The notes: generated from the sequence alone by a model not told the origin. 64,000 nt of DNA from Triticum aestivum (GCF_018294505.1 NC_057811.1:29286618-29350617); one strand, 5' to 3'. Counted from the stretch's first letter, positions 35,980-48,039 are shown. Program-made: numbers and translations.

Positions 35980-36192
35980 ATGCCTATTGGTCCCGGCTGG
36001 TGCCACCAACCGGGACTAAAGGGCCTCCTGCCTGGGCTCACAGCACAGGCCACGTGGAGGCCCATCTGTCTCGGTTAGTATAAGAACCGGGACTAGAGGC
36101 CTAGGCATTAGTAACGACCCTTTAGTCCCGGTTCCCCAACCGGGACAAATGGGCCTTATGAACCGGGACAAATGGCCCTTTTTCTACTAGTG
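35980..36192. repeat. Right TIR and subterminal palindromes of the CACTA
   Basis: Palindromic GTCCCGG..CCGGGAC motifs occur at 35987-36165, then the inverted TIR ending TTTCTACTAGTG at 36192 and the TSD TAT. Confidence 0.9.
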
Positions 36193-39070
36193 TATGATTA
36201 GTAACTTGAAACATGAGTTAGAAAATGAACAGAGACTAGTTAAGGGCAAGGTGACGATGTGTGTTGGAAATGATCCAAGGTTGATAAGATCACCATCGCA
36301 CACTCCTTTTACAATCAGGATCAGTGTTGAAGCTAAAATAAATGTTATTTGGTATTTTCGTTGAGCATGAATATGATTGGATCATGTTTATTGCAATATG
36401 GTTATTCATTTAAGTCAAAAAATAATTGTTGTTCTATTTACATGAATAAAACCTTCTATGGTCATACACTTAATATAAATGGTTTGTTGAATCTTGATCG
36501 TAGTGACACACATATTCATTATATTGATGCCAAAAGATGAAAAGTTGAGAATGATAGTGCAACATACTTGTGGCACTGCCGTTTAGGTCATATTGGTGTA
36601 AAGTGCATGAAGAAACTCCATGCGGATGGATTTTTGGAATCACTTGATCATGAATCATTTGATGCTTGCGAACCATGCCTCATGGGCAAGATGACTAAGA
36701 CTCCGTTCTCCAGAACAATGGAGCGAGCCACTGGCTAATTCGAAATAATACATACCGATGTATGCGGTCCAATGAGTGTTGAGGCTCACAGCAGGTATCA
36801 TTATTTTCTAACCTTCACAGATGATTTGAGAAGATATGGGTATATCTACTTAATGAAACACAAGTCTGAAACATTTCAAAAAGTTCAGAGAAAATAAAGT
36901 TTCTACGATCTGATCGCGGAGGCGAATATTTGAGTCACGAGTTTGGCCTTCACTTAAAACAATGTGGAATAGTTTCACAACTCACGCCACCTGGAACACC
37001 ACAGCGTAATGGTGTGTCCGAACGTCCTAACCGTACTTTATTAGATATGGTGCGATCTATGATGTCTCTTACTGATTTACCACTATCATTTTGGGGTTAT
37101 GCATTAGAGACAACTGCATTCACGTTAAATAGGGCACCATCTAAATCCGTTGAGACGACACCGTATGAACTATGGTTTGGCAAGAAACCTAAGCTGTCGT
37201 TTCTTAAAGTTTGAGGTTGCGATGCTTATGTGAAAAAGCTTCACCCTGATAAGCTCGAACCCAAATCGGAGAAGTGCGTCTTCATAGGATACCCAAAAGA
37301 AATTGTTGGGTACTCCTTCTATCATAGATCCGAAGGCAAGATCTTTGTTTCTAAGAATGGATCCTTTCTAGGGAAGGAGTTTCTCTATAAAGAAGTGACT
37401 GGGAGGAAAGTAGAACTTGATGAGGTAGTTGTATCGTCTCCCAAATTGGAAAGTAGTTCATCACAGAAATCAGTTCGAGTGATTCCTACACCAATTAGTG
37501 AGGAAGCTAATAATGATGATCATGAAACTTCAGATCAAGTTACTACAGAACCTCGTAGGTCAACCAAAGTATGGTCCGCACCAGAGTGGTACGATAATCC
37601 TTTCTGGAAGTCATGTTACTAGACCATGACAAACCTACGAACTATGAGGAAGCGATGATGAGCCCAGATTCCGTGAAATGTCTTGAGGCCATGAAATCTG
37701 AGATGGGATCTATGTATGAGAACAAAGTATGGACTTTGATTGACTTGCCCGATGATCGGCGAGCCATTGAGATTAAATGGATCTTCAAGAGGAAGACGAA
37801 CGCCGATAGTAGTGTTACTATCTACAAAGCTCGAATTGTCGCAAAAGGGTTTCGACAAGTTCAAGGTGTTGACTACGATGAGAGTTTATCACTTGTATCT
37901 ATGCTTAAAATCTTTCCGAATCATGTTAGCAATTGCCGCATTTTATGAAATTTGGCAAATGGATGTCAAAGCTGCATTCCTTAATAGATTTCTTAAAGAA
38001 GAGTTGTATATGATGCAACCAGAAGGTTTTGTCAATCCGAATGGTTCTAACAAAGTGCGTAAGCTCCAGTGATCCATTTATTGACTGGTGCAAGCATCTC
38101 GGAGTTGGAATGTATGCTTTGATAGTGTGATCAAAGCATATGGTTTTATACAGACTTTTGGAGAAGCCTCTATTTACAAGAAAGTGAGTGGGAGCTCTGT
38201 AGCATTTGTGATATTATATGTGGATGACATATTGTTGATTGGAAATAATACATAATTTCTGGATAGCATAAAAGAATACTTGAATAAGAATTTTTCAATG
38301 AAAGACCTCAGTGAAGCTACTTACGTATTGGGCATCAAGATCTATAAAGATAGATCAAGACACTAGATAAGACTTTCGATGAGTACATACCTTGATAAGA
38401 TTTTAAAGGTGTTCAAAATGGATCAGTCAAAGAAGGAGTTCTTGCCTAAGTTGTAAGGTCTGAAGTTGAGTAAAGACTCAAAACCCGACCATGGCAGAAA
38501 ATAGAAAGAGAATGAAAAGTCATTCCCAATGCCTCAGTCATAGGTTCTATAAAGTAAGCTATGCTGTGTACCAGACCTATTGTGTACCTCACCATGAGTT
38601 TGGCAAGAGGGTACAATAGTGATCCAGGAGTGGATCACTGGACAGCGGTCAAAATTATCCTTTGTGGAATAAGGACATGTTTCTCGGTTATGGAGGTGAC
38701 AAAAAGTTCATCATAAAGGGTTACGTCGATGCAAGCTTTGACACTGATCCGGATGACTCCAAGTCTCAATCTGGATACATATTGAAAGTAGGAGCAACTA
38801 GCTAGAGTAGCTCGATGCAGACCATTGTAGACATGGAAAATTTGCAAAATACATACGGCTCTGTTTGTGGCAGACCCATTGACTAAACTTCTCTCACAAG
38901 CAAAACATGATCACTCTTTGGGTGTTAATCACATAGTGATGTGAACTAGATCATTGACTCTAGTAAACCCTTTGGGTATTAGTCACATGGAGATGTGTAC
39001 TGATCACATAAAGATGTGAACTATTGGTGTTAAATCACATGACGATGTGAACTAGATTATTGACTCTAGT
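36193..39070 (+). pseudogene. pol: Angela A pol remnant (protease, integrase, RT, RNase H)
   Basis: Continues the copia polyprotein after the CACTA. Order of pieces: protease tail (36196-36520); integrase zinc finger (WHCRLGHIG near 36570, CEPC near 36670) and core (HTDVCGPM with the first Asp; NGVSERPNRT with the Glu); GKKP and capping motifs to 37620; reverse transcriptase (QMDVKAAFLN near 37960, YVDD at 38217-38228); RNase H start (GYVDASFDTDPDDSKSQSG near 38720-38780). Stops at 36538, 36736, 37212 and 37620, a frameshift near 37910 and a deletion within RNase H make it inactive. The domain order protease-integrase-RT confirms copia. Confidence 0.92.
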
Positions 39071-39072
39071 GC

Positions 39073-39083
39073 AAGTGGGAGAC
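39073..39083 (+). other. Polypurine tract of Angela-type element A
   Basis: AAGTGGGAGAC directly before the 3' LTR, the usual plus-strand primer site of this family. Confidence 0.8.
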
Positions 39084-40831
39084 TGAAGGAAATATGCCCT
39101 AGAGGCAATAATAAAGTTGTTATTTATATTTCCTTATATCATGATAAATGTTTATTATTCATGCTAGAATTGTATTAACCGGAAACTTAGTACATGTGTG
39201 AATACATAGACAAAACAGAATGTCCCTAGTATGCCTCTGCTTGACTAGCTCGTTAATCAAAGATGGTTAAGTTTCCTGGCCATAGACATGTGTTGTCATT
39301 TGATGAACGGGATCACATCATTAGGAGAATGATGTGATGGACAAGACCCATCCGTTAGCTTAGCATGTTGATCGTTCAGTTTTATTGCTATTGCTTTCTT
39401 CATGACTTATACATATTCCTTTGACTATGAGATTATACAACTGCCAAATACCGGAGGAACACCTTGTGTGCTATCAAACGTCACAACATAACTGGGTGAT
39501 TATAAAGATGCTCTACAGGTGTCTCCGAAGGTGTTTGTTGAGTTGGCATAGATCGAGATTAGGATTTGTCACTCCGAGTATCGGAGAGGTAACTTTGGGC
39601 CCTCTCGGTAATGCACATCACTATAAGCCTTGCAAGCAGTGTGACTAATGAGTTAGTTGCGGGATGATGCATTACGGAATTGGTAAAGAGTCTTGCTGGT
39701 AACGAGATTGAACTAGGTATGAGGATACCGACGATCGAATCTCGGGCAAGTAACATACCGATGACCAAGGGAATGACGTATGTTGTTATGCGGTTTGACC
39801 GATAAAGATCTTCGTAGAATATGTAGGAACCAATATGAGCATCCAGGTGCTCTATTCGTTATTGACCGGAGATGTGTCTCGGTCATGTCTACATAGTTCT
39901 CGAACCCATAGGGTCCGCACGTTTAACTTTCGATAATGATTTATATTATGAGTTATGTGTTTTGGTGACCGAAGTTTGTTCGGAGTCTCGGATGAGAACA
40001 CGAACATGACGAGGAGTCTCAAAATTGTTGAGAGGTAAAGATTGATATATTGGAAGGTAGTATTCGGACACCGGAAGGGTTCTGGAGTGTATTGGGTACA
40101 TACCGGAGTACCGGAGGGGTTACCGAAACCCCCCGGGGAAAGATATGGGCCATATGGGCCATAGGAGGGAGGCTAACCAACCCACAAGGGCTGGTGCGCC
40201 CCCCACAAGGGAGGAGGCCGAATTGGATTAGGGAAGGGGGCGCCACCCCCGTTCCTTCTCCTACTCCCTCTCCTTTCCCCCTCCATGAGAAGGAAAAGAA
40301 GGGGGGAGGGGCGAATCCTACTAGGACTAGGAGTCCTAGTAGGACTGCCCCCTTGTGGCGCGCCCCCTAGGGCCGGCCTCATCCCTCGCCCTCCTTTATA
40401 TACGTGGGAAGGGCGCCCCTTGGAGACACAACAACTGTTCCAAGCCGTGTGCGGCGTCTCCCTCCACGGTTTACTCCTCCGATCATATTTTCACGTAGTG
40501 CTTAGGCGAAGCCCTGCATGGATCACATCACCAACACCGTCGGCACGCCGTCGTGCTGACGGAACTCTCTCTCGACCCTCTGCTGGATCAAGAGTTCGAG
40601 GGATGTCATCAAGCTGAACATGTGCTAAACACGGAGGTGCCGTACGTTCGGTACTTGGAGCGGTTGGATCATGAAGACGTTCGACTACATCGACCACGTT
40701 AACATAATGCTTCCGCTTTCGGTCTACGAGGGTACATGGACACACTCTCCCCGTCTCGTTGATATGCATCTCCTAGATAGATCTTGCGTGATTGTATGAT
40801 TTTTTTAAATTGCATTCTACGTTCCCCAACA
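39084..40831 (+). repeat. 3' LTR of Angela-type element A
   Basis: Starts TGAAGGAAATATGCCC and ends CGTTCCCCAACA, then the TSD CAACG. TATA box TTTATATAC at 40395-40403. Upstream, 40316-40344 is a perfect 13-bp stem (TCCTACTAGGACT / AGTCCTAGTAGGA) with a 3-base loop. Confidence 0.95.
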
Positions 40832-40836
40832 CAACG

Positions 40837-41176
40837 AACCCGGCGGTAGCGGCTACTTGTTCTTCTCCTTTCTTGTTCCTGAATTCGTGCATCCTCAGTT
40901 TGTACCCTAAATCGCCACTAAATTCGTGTGAGAAGTAACAGATCGAGAACCAGGTTGCACACTCACTTCCAGCCTACCCTAGAGGCCCTTGACTGCATTC
41001 TGCGCACCTGCTTCCGAGTACCCATCGACGCCAGCGACCCTTTCGGCTCCTCGGACGTCCCCATGGCCTCGTTCTATCATCCATGGTACGTCGAACCAGC
41101 TCCTGCAATGGGCCCGTGTAACCGGTGACCAACACCGCCGATTCATTCCCTTGGGATTTCATGGTTCGCGGGATGG
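40837..41176. other. Host remnant between Angela A and the long solo LTR
   Basis: Continues the sequence interrupted at 9371 (joined through CAACG). It follows the chromovirus chromodomain remnant and precedes repeat copy 2, so it fits a 3' untranslated region of that old element. I recognise no gene. Confidence 0.5.
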
Positions 41177-42744
41177 TGTGACGCCCCCGATTCGACCGTA
41201 CAGTAATCATACACGCAAACGTGTACGATCAAGATCAGGGACTCACGGGAAGATATCACAACATAATTCTAAACACAAATTAAAATAATACAAACTTCAT
41301 ATTACAAGCTAGGGCCTCGAGGGCTTGAATACAGAAGCTCGAATACACAAGAGTCAGCTAAAGGAACAATATCTGAGTACAGACATAAGTTAAACAAAAC
41401 TGCTTTAAGAAGGCAAGCACAAAAGCAACAACGATCGAAGAGGCAAGGCCTCCTGCCTGGGACCTCCTAACTAATCCTGGTCGTCGGCGGTCTCCACGTA
41501 GAAGTAGTCGACTGGGGTGGCATCTGGCTTCTGGGATCCACCATCTGGTTGCAACAACCGGAAAGAAGAAAGAAGGGGGGAAAGGGGTAGCAAAGCAACC
41601 GTGAGTACTCATCCAAAGTACTCGCAAGCATCAGATCTATACTAAGTATGCATTATCAAAGGAAGGTATGTATCTGTGGACTGAACTGCAGAACGCCAGA
41701 ATAGAGGGGAAGGCCTAGCCTATCAAAGACTAGCATCTTTAGGCAGCTCCAAGCATCATGCAGCATGTAGAAGAGTAAAGATTAGCAGATTATAATTAAC
41801 AAGCATGTTGTAACATTAACACCCAGAGATGCTTCCTCGACTGCCTGCGAGAAAGCAATCCCAGGGCCATATATCCATCACATGTCTCAAGTAACCAGTT
41901 CTAGTTGTAATAGATCAGGATACAAGTCTGAACGTCCATTACTGTGGACACGGTATTCGAATAGATAACTTCCCTGGAGGGGTGCACCACGTTACCCAAC
42001 ACGCTTGATTACTCTAGACGAACATGCTTTTCTGAGTCAATGCCCGGCCTCGGAAGATCAACACGTTGCAACCGTACCTAGGCTTAGCAGAGAGGTCCTC
42101 GCCGGTCTACATCCTAAGCACTCAGGGGTCTTGGGCCCATCGCCCTTTGCACTCCGGGTCCTTGTGTGCAGGGGAATACCAGCACCACCCGTGAAGTGGA
42201 TGGCATGATCCGGCCCGGCCACAATGCTGAACTGGACGTCTGACAAAGCTTCGGCTGCTACTGCGACGTCGAGGCCCATAACTATTCTCGCGTGATGGTT
42301 AGTGCGTAAAGGCCAGTTGCCAGCTAGGAACAAATACCCCAACCTATTAGTGCATTATTAAAAAGAAGTGACGGCTGATGGGACAAGTCCGGAGCTACTG
42401 AAAGTGCAACTATCCCTGGGTGGTTTTGGTAATTCCTAACAACATATAGCTCATTGAGCTAATGCTATTTCAAGATAAATATTTCAGGAAAGATTGGCAT
42501 GGCATGGATTAGAAAGTGGACCCCTCACAATGCTAAGGACAAAAGGATTGGCTCAAGCTCAAAGCACAAGACTCTACATTTTTCATTTTTGTGATCCAAG
42601 ATCACATTGAGTCCATAGGAAAAGCCAATACTATCAAGAGGGGGTGAGGTGTTGCTTAATGAGTTTCTTGCTCAAAATGCTTAGTGATATGGTCCAAAAA
42701 CCCTCAACTACTTTATCATATCCACATATGTCCCAAACCAAAAG

Positions 42745-43195
42745 TCAAACTCGGCCCCACCGATTTGATCTATCCGGCGCCACCGAGTTCACTTGACATA
42801 GCCACTGCCATAAACCCTAGTCTTTTCGGTCTCACCGATAGGGATCTCTGTCTCACCGAGATGGAATTGTAATCTCTCTGTTTCCCTTCATAACATTTCG
42901 GTTAAACCGAGATGAGCGATCGGTCCCGCCGAGATTGCAATGCAAACTCTCTGTTTCCCTTTCATAACCTTTCGTCCAACCGAGATGAGCGAATCGGTTC
43001 CACCGAGTTTGCCTGACCAACTCTCTGTTTGTCTATTACCAAAATCGGTCTCACCGAGTTTGTGTAATTGGTCTCACCGAGATTACGTTATGCCCTAACC
43101 CTAACGAAATCGGTCCCACCGAAAATCCTAACGTTCACATTTTGAACTAAATCGGTCCGACCGAGTTTCATGATTCGGTCCCACCGAGTTTGGTA
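42745..43195 (+). promoter_or_regulatory. Palindromic TCGGT..ACCGA cluster in the 5' LTR
   Basis: More than a dozen half or full motifs (TCGGTCCCACCGAG, TCGGTCTCACCGAG, CAACCGAGATGAGCG) lie just upstream of the TATA box. Clustered palindromes in the U3 region are described for Sireviruses. The 3' LTR has the matching cluster at 50990-51465. Confidence 0.8.
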
Positions 43196-43228
43196 AATTG
43201 TGTGTCACGGTTAGATTTTGTGTGGAGG

Positions 43229-43237
43229 CTATATATA
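43229..43237 (+). promoter_or_regulatory. TATA box of the Sirevirus-like 5' LTR
   Basis: CTATATATACCCC follows the palindrome cluster; the same motif occurs in the 3' LTR near 51497. Confidence 0.75.
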
Positions 43238-44121
43238 CCCCTCCACCCACTCTTCATTCATGGAGAGAGCCATCAGAACATGCCTACACTTCCAACATAT
43301 ATTTTCGGAGTGAGAACCACCTACACTTGTGTTGAGGTCAAGATATTCCATTCCAACCACATAAATCTTGATCTCTAGCCTTCCCCAAGTTGCTTTCCAC
43401 TCAAATCTTCTTTCCACCAAATCCAATCCTATGAGAGAGAGTTGAGTGTTGGGGAGACTATCATTTGAAGCACAAGAGCAAGGAGTTCATCATCAACACA
43501 CCATTTGTTACCTCTTGGAGAGTGGTGTCTCCTAGATTGGCTAGGTGTCACTTGGGAGCCTCCGTCAAGATTGTGGCGTTGAACCAAGGAGTTTGTTAGG
43601 GCAAGGAGATCGCCTACTTCGTGAAGATGTACCTGAGTGCGGCAAGTCCTTCGTGGGCGACGTCCATGGTGGGATAGACAAGGTTGCTTCTTCGTGGACC
43701 CTTCGTGGGTGGAGCCCTCCATGGACTCACGCAACCGTTACCCTTCGTGGGTTGAAGTCTCCATCAATGTGGATGTACGATAGCACCACCTATCGGAACC
43801 ATGGATAAAAAATCGCTGTGTCTACATTGCGTTTGCTCCCTCAAACTCCTCCCTTTACCTTCATATGCAATTGTTTTACTTTCCGCTGCTATACTCTTAG
43901 AATTGCATGTGTAGGTTGATTTCTTGACTTGTGCAAAGTTGCTAAAATCTGCCAAGAACTAAAATTGGGAAAAGGCTAGATTTTTATTTGGTCAAGTAGT
44001 ATAATCACCCCGTCTAGACATACTTTCGATCCTAAAAGTGGTATCAGAGCTTTGGTCTCCATTTGCTTTCATTTCCATGGATTTTGGTGGTCATAGCTTT
44101 GGTTTCACAACCTAGGAGAGT

Positions 44122-46304
44122 ATGGCGTCTAGCGAGGGAAATTACCACCGTAGAGGTCCTTACTTTCATGGTACTAATTTTGCTAGTTGGAAGCATAAGA
44201 TGAAAATGCATATTCTTGGACATAACCCCGCCGTTTGGGCTATTGTGTGTATTGGCTTGCAAGGTGAATTCTTTGATGGGAGAGAACCATACCGTGAAGC
44301 TACCGCGGAAGAGTTGAAGATGCTGCAATACAATGCTCAAGCTTGTGATATTCTCTTCAACGGACTGTGCCCCGAAGAATTCAACAAAATCAGCCGTCTT
44401 GAGAATGCAAAGGAAATTTGGATACTTTGATTGATATGCACGAAGGTACCGACTCCGTCAAGGAATCCAAATTGGGTGTGCTTCAAAGCTAACTTGACAA
44501 GTTCAAAATGAAGGATGGTGAAGGCATCGCTGAAATGTACTCTAGGCTTGCTCTCATCACAAATGAGATTGCCGGCTTAGGAAGTGAAGAGATGACCGAT
44601 AGATTCATCATCAAGAAGATCCTAAGAGCCTTGGATGGAAAGTATGCTACCGTATGCACATTGATCCAAATGATGCCCAATTACAAAGATCTCAAGCCAA
44701 CGGAAGTCATTAGAAGAATTGTTGCTCATGAGATGTCACTCAAGGATAAGGAAGAGCTCCACAACAAGTCAAGTGGTGCTTACAAAGCCTCATGTGAAGC
44801 TCCCACATCATCAAGTGAGAAGCAAACCTTCAATGAAGAATTGAGTCTAATGGTGAAGAACTTCAACAAATTCTACAAGAGAAGGAGCAAGGAAAGAAGC
44901 TCCAAGTCAAGATCCTACAATGACAAGAGATCTTCAAGTCGCGAAAGAAATTGCTACAATTGTGGAAGACCCGGACACTACTCCAATGAGTGTATGGCTC
45001 CCTACAAAAGAAGAGAAGATTCTCCCAAAAGAATGAGTAGAAGAGAAGAATCACCACCAAGAGAAAGAAGGAGTAGGGATGATCGTTATGAACGAACACC
45101 CTCTTGGAGAAGAAAGGATTCGGAAAGAAAGGATAAGTCATCAAGGAGCTACACAAAAGGAAGACATCAAGCTCATGTTGGTGAATGGGTATCCGGTTCC
45201 GACTCCGATCATCACTCCGAAAGAAGTTATCACTTCGACTCCGAATATACTCAAGATGAAGGTGTTACCGGACTAGCACTTGTGACAACCAACTCCTATG
45301 ACATATTTGACTCACCAAATGAAGGAATTGGAAGATGCTTCATGGCTAAAGGTACAAAGGTAACACACCCCGAGTATGTTGATTTCAATAGTGATGAAGA
45401 TGATTTGCTTGGAGATGATGATTTACTTGTTGACAACTCTAGTTATGAAAACTATGATGAACTTGCTATTAATCATGCTAATTAAGATAAAACGAATGAC
45501 GATGATAATAAGGAGATTGAGCGTCTAACTAAATCACTAAACACTCTTAAGTTAGCTCATGAAACTACCTTGGAAGATCATCGAGAACTTTTAAAGACTC
45601 ATGAGAAGCTACGCTTTGAAAAGCTTAACCTTGAGCAAGAGCATGAGTTTTTAAAGGCAATCAATGATAATCTTCGCAAGAAAAGTTCTTCTTACATTGC
45701 CAAGCGTTTACTCTTGTCTACTTACATGCCACAAGTTAAATCTAGCAACAAGAACAAGAAAGATTCTTCATCTAGTAGTAACAACAATCATGCTAAATCC
45801 AATGTTGTTGCTTCTAGTAGCTCTCTTGATTCCGCTAATGATTCTCTTAGCCAAGTTACACTTGAGCGAGAATATAGCTTATTGAAGGGAATTATAGAGA
45901 AAGGTGTTTACAAGAGCCTTGCCGGAAGTAAGCAATTTGAGGAAATTGTACGCAAGCAAGGAAGGCACAGAAAGAATCAAGGTGTTGGTTTTGAACGAAA
46001 GTTCAATGCCAATGGAGTTGAGTGGGAAGAAGATCAATACCCCAAGACGAAGTTTGTTCCTCAACAAGAGAAGTATGATCCTACTTCTTTCCAAGGAACA
46101 CAAGCTCAAGGTGATCTTCCACCACAAGACCACAAGCAAAAAGGCAAGGACAAGCTTCAAGAGGAGATTGATGCATTTGAAGAAGCACCTAAGGCCTTGG
46201 TCAAGTGGGTTCCCAAGACTACATCAAGTTCTACTTCATCAAGTACGACTACAACTCCAAGGATTCCCATCAAGATGGTGTGGATCCCAAAGAAGAAGAA
46301 CTAG
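44122..46304 (+). pseudogene. gag: Sirevirus-like extended gag
   Basis: Starts at ATG 44122 (MASSEGNYHRRGPYF), about 85 bases after the LTR. The gag core (NFASWKHKMKMHILGHNP; FIIKKILRALDGKYATV) is interrupted by a one-base loss near 44420 and a stop near 44490. A CCHC zinc knuckle (CYNCGRPGHYSNEC) lies near 44955, embedded in Arg/Ser-rich sequence. A single in-frame stop at 45483-45485 separates this from the rest, which reads on in the same frame to 46304. That part is an acidic, coiled-coil region ending in a Lys-rich tail (MVWIPKKKN). The total is near 730 codons, as in Sirevirus gags, which are longer than other copia gags. Confidence 0.85.
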
Positions 46305-47140
46305 AGAGTTCTTGAGGGTGACTCCGCCAACATACTTCACTCTTATCATTTTGGCAAGGACAAGTGCAAACAACTTCCACATCTTGGACTAGTTCAAGGA
46401 GTCACAAACCCTCTTGTTGGTAAGACAAGGGACAAGGTACCTAATGCTTTCATGGACATCATCTTGTGTATACATCACTCTATGTCTATGGATATACTTG
46501 CTTGTTCCTTGTGGGACCAACCCGTGTAGGTATTGAAAGTGCAACTCACTCCAAAGGATTGCTCCAAATGATCTACATCAACATTGAGCATCCACATCTT
46601 CATTACATACATGAAGTCATCATCGACAAAACCCAAGGTTAGTTCATCCCTCTTAGGGGGGATATCACATCTAGGGGGAGCTTTACTCTAAAATTGAGCT
46701 AAAGCAACTCTAATGGTGTGAGCACAACAGTGCTTTATGTAAAAGTGGTAACCCCACTTGTGCTTAAACAATGAGTATGACCTATGATCAAATGTTCTCA
46801 TTTGACTCCTAAGTCAATATACTCATATATAGATGACCTAGTCATCGCCAATTGCTTGATAGAAGCTAGAGTGTTTGTGCATGCTTTGTCACATATTTCA
46901 TTTGCCATTTTAATTGTGTGAGCATGTTGGATGCATATTTTTCTCATTCGAGGACATCTATTTGTTGCTTTGATTGTTTGGCTTTTTCTCTTTTGCCAAA
47001 TGGATGGACAAGAATGCCTAAGAACTCCCTCTAGCTATCTATGATTTTCTCGTCTCAAACTCTATTCATGCTACATCACAAAGTTTGATCAAGTCAGATT
47101 CGAACCACTCTGTGTGAGGAGCACTCGGAGTCCCCGATTC
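46305..47140. other. Non-coding region where pol would be expected
   Basis: No protease, integrase or RT motif is present in any frame. Polypurine-like strings (TTAGGGGGGATATC near 46655, CTAGGGGGAGC near 46673) occur here. Confidence 0.7.
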
Positions 47141-47144
47141 ATCA

Positions 47145-47940
47145 TAGAATTAAACTTCCAAAACCTCTTTGTGCATTTCGGTATGACCGATTCATCCTTT
47201 TCGGTCCTACCGAGATCACTTAGTTGATCTAGGTTTTCAATCTTGGTGCAACCGATTAGAACCTTTCGGTCACGCCGAGTTGCAGTAACTGCCTGCGGTT
47301 TTGCATCTCGGTGCCACCAGGTTGTTCCACTCGGTCAGACAGACAAGGTCAGGTTATATATACAGACAGGTCAAATTTTGGAAATTTTTCCGAAACCCTT
47401 CACCTGCGCGTAACCTGCTTTGCCTCTTCGGGTCTCCGGATCGTCCTCTCGCCGCCAGCGACCTCCCGCCGCTGGTCTCCGCCACCGTCAACGGAAATCT
47501 GCTCCGCCGTTGCCGCCGTAGCGAACACTCGCCGCTCTAGGGTAAGTGCTCGACCCCTTGTGCTGTCTTTTTCACTCTGATTCCTAGCACAAGGATAATG
47601 CCATGTTTGTTGCCACGATTGAGATTGATCCATCCAGCTAAAAATTCCTTAGGTCTAGATTGATTCGAAAATTTTAGGGTCAGCTCTCCGCAGAACTCAT
47701 CTCGGACCGACCGAACTGTAGAAATCGGTCTCACCGATTCGGCCTTGTGCATTGCACATGCGCTTTTCGGTCCGACCGAAACGTGCAAATCGGTGTGACC
47801 GAGTTCAAGATTCTATGAAACCCTAGCAATCTCGGTGCCACCAAACTGTGACTTGGCCCAACCGAGTTCACTAGTTTAGGTTCCAAGTTTTGCTTCGGTA
47901 TCACCGAGTTTGTCAATTCGGTAGCTCCGAGATCACTTCT
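47145..47940 (+). promoter_or_regulatory. Internal promoter-like block with palindromic motifs
   Basis: The LTR-type motifs recur (TCGGTCCTACCGAGATC near 47200, TCGGTCACGCCGAG near 47268, TCGGTCTCACCGATTCGG near 47727, TCGGTATCACCGAG near 47896). A TATA box TTATATATAC lies at 47354-47363, then a GC-rich stretch and a splice donor (AGGGTAAGTGC at 47538-47548). An acceptor CAG near 48037-48039 would join to the following gene. The layout mimics an LTR U3-R-U5 but sits inside the element. Confidence 0.65.
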
Positions 47941-48039
47941 GTAGAAAAATAAAACTAAGCGTTTTGACTCAATTGTTTTCCAAAACCTCTGTACTTTGTG
48001 ACGCTCATCTACTCTACCTCATCTACAACCTATTCACAG

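Larger units (their letters stand above)
22399..36192 (+). mobile_element. CACTA DNA transposon, non-autonomous, with two gene cassettes
   Basis: Perfect terminal inverted repeats CACTAGTAGAAAAAGGG (22399-22415, and its reverse complement ending at 36192) and a 3-bp TSD TAT (22396-22398 and 36193-36195). Subterminal regions hold many palindromic GGTCCCGGTT..AACCGGGACC motifs, presumed transposase-binding sites. The interior holds a small membrane-protein gene, a 337-bp tandem array, a second palindrome block with TATA box, and a Ulp1-like protease gene. No TNP2-type transposase motif was found, so movement would require a transposase in trans. It also holds a solo LTR (27831-31514); without that it is about 10.1 kb. 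It interrupts the Angela A protease. Confidence 0.95.
9372..40831 (+). mobile_element. Angela/WIS/BARE-type copia element A, with nested insertions
   Basis: A complete but degenerate copia LTR retrotransposon: 5' LTR 9372-11124, Met-type primer-binding site, gag and pol remains, purine tract, 3' LTR 39084-40831. The 5-bp TSD CAACG flanks it exactly (9367-9371 and 40832-40836). Two elements split its interior: a Fatima-type gypsy in the leader (11545-20656) and a CACTA transposon in the protease region (22399-36192). Without them the element would be about 8.5 kb, normal for the family. About 34 differences were counted by eye in the first 640 aligned LTR bases (about 5%). Confidence 0.95.
42399..44036 (+). 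repeat. 5' LTR of the Sirevirus-like element
   Basis: Starts TGAAAGTGCAACTATCCC. It ends CGATCCTAAA, where the 3' copy ends CGATCCTACA, so the terminal CA has mutated. It holds a palindromic motif cluster and a TATA box. Confidence 0.95.

Noticed and set aside
40928..41288. Open frames suggesting a host exon (40928-41128, 40989-41288)
   Set aside because: Two phases are open over the same bases, one crosses the LTR start at 41177, and no motif is recognisable.
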